Shown piece after piece: positions 62,838 through 64,000 of a stretch of 64,000 nt of DNA. The stretch comes from Acinetobacter halotolerans (GTDB lineage: Bacteria; Pseudomonadota; Gammaproteobacteria; Pseudomonadales; Moraxellaceae): NCBI RefSeq assembly GCF_004208515.1, contig NZ_SGIM01000001.1, positions 62,001 to 126,000 on the forward strand, in the 5' to 3' direction. Position 1 is the first letter of the stretch. Each line of letters starts with the position of its first letter. The position numbers and the translations under genes are program-made. The notes beneath the pieces are model-generated. The model was not told where the DNA came from. It ran no database searches and was given only the letters and a program-made list of their open reading frames with translations.

Positions 62838-64000
62838 ATGAGTGAAACTGTTCCCTCAGTTGTTACGATTGATATTGGGACTCATAAGGTCACAGTTTTA
62901 ATTGGTAAAATCCATGCGCCGGACAAGATTCAAGTCATTGGCATGGCATCTGCTCGTAACCGAGGTATGGTTAAGGGCAAGATTGTCAGTCTAGATAAGG
63001 TCATTGCGGCAATCAAAAATGCGGTATCCGAAGCTGAGGATATGGCAGAGTGCCGTATTCATAGTGCATGGGTATCTATTCCAAGTACTGAATTACAGAG
63101 TTTTTATGCGTCTGGTCGTACGCCTGTAGCTAACCATGATCATATTATTACAACAAATGAAGTGGTCAGGGCGTTAGAGTTGGCGAAAGCCAGTCATGTT
63201 TCCCCAGATTATTACCTAGCAAGTGCAGTGCCACTCGGATTTGAATTGGGTGATTCGGCAGAATGGGTACAGAACCCCGTTAATATGTCTGCGCACAGTA
63301 TGACGGGGCATTATCAATTGATGATGATGCCGATTAGTACTATGCAGAACCTTGATCGTGCGATGAAAGGTGCGAATATCGGGGTGGAAAAAATGGTGGT
63401 CTCTTGCTTAGCAACCGCGGAAGCAAGTCTGCTCAAAGATGAAAAAGAATATGGCGTATGTTTGGTGGATATTGGTGCGGGTATTACCAATATTGCGGTA
63501 TACCTGGATGGACGCCTAGCGCTAGCACGTACTTTGCAGCGTGGCGGTGAAAATGTAACGCGTGATATTGCCGCTGTTCTACAGACCACTACAGACGAAG
63601 CTGAGCGTATCAAGATACTGCATGGTTGTGTTGACCTAAGTGTGGTGAAACCTGATCATATGATTCAAGTGCAAGGCATTGATGGTCCTCAAACCATTAG
63701 TCGCATTGAGCTTGCAGAAATCATCATTGCTCGTTATGAAGAGATCTTTGCACTCATTCGTGAAGAGTTACAACATAGTGGCGCGATTCATGGTTTGTAT
63801 CATGGCGTGGTGTTAACGGGTGATGCTTGTCAAATTGAGGGTATGGTGAATTTGGCGCGACGGATGCTTGGTGTTTCTGCACACTTGGGCAATCCACCGT
63901 TGCAGGTCTATGCGGACGATCAACATTTACCAGCTTTGCGTCGTTCGATGTATGCCACGGCTTCAGGTCTGTTGATGTTTAGCCAAAGTGAATTGCAAGA
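62838..64000 (+). CDS. ftsA: Cell division protein FtsA, 3' end cut by the window
   Basis: FtsA is an actin-like ATPase that tethers FtsZ to the membrane. The ATG at 62838 opens SVVTIDIGTHKVTVLIG, the phosphate-1 motif of the actin fold, followed by the 1C region (IHSAWVSIPSTE), CLVDIGAGITNIAVY (phosphate-2) and VVLTGDACQIEGM (adenosine motif). 387 codons are visible with no stop, so the membrane-targeting C-terminal helix is outside the window. Follows ftsQ by 63 bases. Confidence 0.95.
   Translation, partial: MSETVPSVVTIDIGTHKVTVLIGKIHAPDKIQVIGMASARNRGMVKGKIVSLDKVIAAIKNAVSEAEDMAECRIHSAWVSIPSTELQSFYASGRTPVANHDHIITTNEVVRALELAKASHVSPDYYLASAVPLGFELGDSAEWVQNPVNMSAHSMTGHYQLMMMPISTMQNLDRAMKGANIGVEKMVVSCLATAEASLLKDEKEYGVCLVDIGAGITNIAVYLDGRLALARTLQRGGENVTRDIAAVLQTTTDEAERIKILHGCVDLSVVKPDHMIQVQGIDGPQTISRIELAEIIIARYEEIFALIREELQHSGAIHGLYHGVVLTGDACQIEGMVNLARRMLGVSAHLGNPPLQVYADDQHLPALRRSMYATASGLLMFSQSELQ

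Noticed and set aside
1..64000. tRNA, rRNA, CRISPR arrays, prophage
   Set aside because: No cloverleaf, rRNA segment, regular spacer-repeat array or phage structural block was recognised; the VgrG is phage-tail-like but belongs to type VI secretion.

Overview
The window looks like a chromosomal segment of an Acinetobacter species (Moraxellaceae). The base composition is AT-rich. The contents fit the genus: phoBR, a PACE/AceI-type efflux gene beside a LysR regulator, an OmpK/Tsx-like porin, Acinetobacter-style VgrG, and the murG-murC-ddlB-ftsQ-ftsA division block. No tRNA, rRNA, insertion sequence or CRISPR array was seen. Species cannot be assigned by reading alone.

Layout. 1-3050: 3' part of pncB, a structured repeat, a RhdA-like rhodanese overlapping psd. 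3100-8250: an accessory stretch with a putative PD-(D/E)XK protein, a small cupin, a GNAT/MarR divergent pair and a LysR/PACE efflux pair, punctuated by three copies of a ~220 bp repeat that reads as a self-contained small RNA gene with its own promoter and terminator. 8279-16450: phoR-phoB, a TetR/SDR divergent pair, a MATE pump, a DUF445 protein, a lipoprotein and a DUF924 protein. 16686-18852: gshA and dsbB. 18960-27390: an orphan type VI secretion island with VgrG, a secreted protein, an 810-residue peptidoglycan-targeting effector candidate, a lipoprotein immunity candidate, and the decayed remains of a second effector/immunity set. 27392-31552: a lipase-like hydrolase, yqiA and parE. 31741-37355: the urea ABC transporter urtABCDE, with no urease genes in view. 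37440-49770: mixed genes including GNAT, OmpK-like porin, a ribosome-hibernation factor, an outer-membrane protein, dsbD, a glutathione transferase, an ABC exporter, a diguanylate cyclase, an esterase and a DUF2147 protein. 49777-52123: an ArsC/Spx-like protein, a CsrB/RsmZ-like small RNA gene, exonuclease III and pyrE. 52151-55670: a second accessory stretch with an A-type D-Ala-D-Ala ligase, an SDR, a GNAT, a lipoprotein and gene remnants. 55674-58162: DUF3565, an OhrR-like regulator divergent from glutathione peroxidase, and gshB. 58391-64000: murG, murC, ddlB, ftsQ and the 5' part of ftsA.

How it works together. Glutathione synthesis and use recurs (gshA, gshB, gpx, GST), and disulfide chemistry is served by dsbB and dsbD. 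Envelope building (psd, two Ddl enzymes, the mur/fts block) sits beside envelope attack (the VgrG-linked effector). The most interesting non-protein signals are the GGA-rich small RNA at about 50.4 kb, the triplicated small RNA with compensating base changes, and a hairpin repeat family that keeps its fold while replacing stem sequence.
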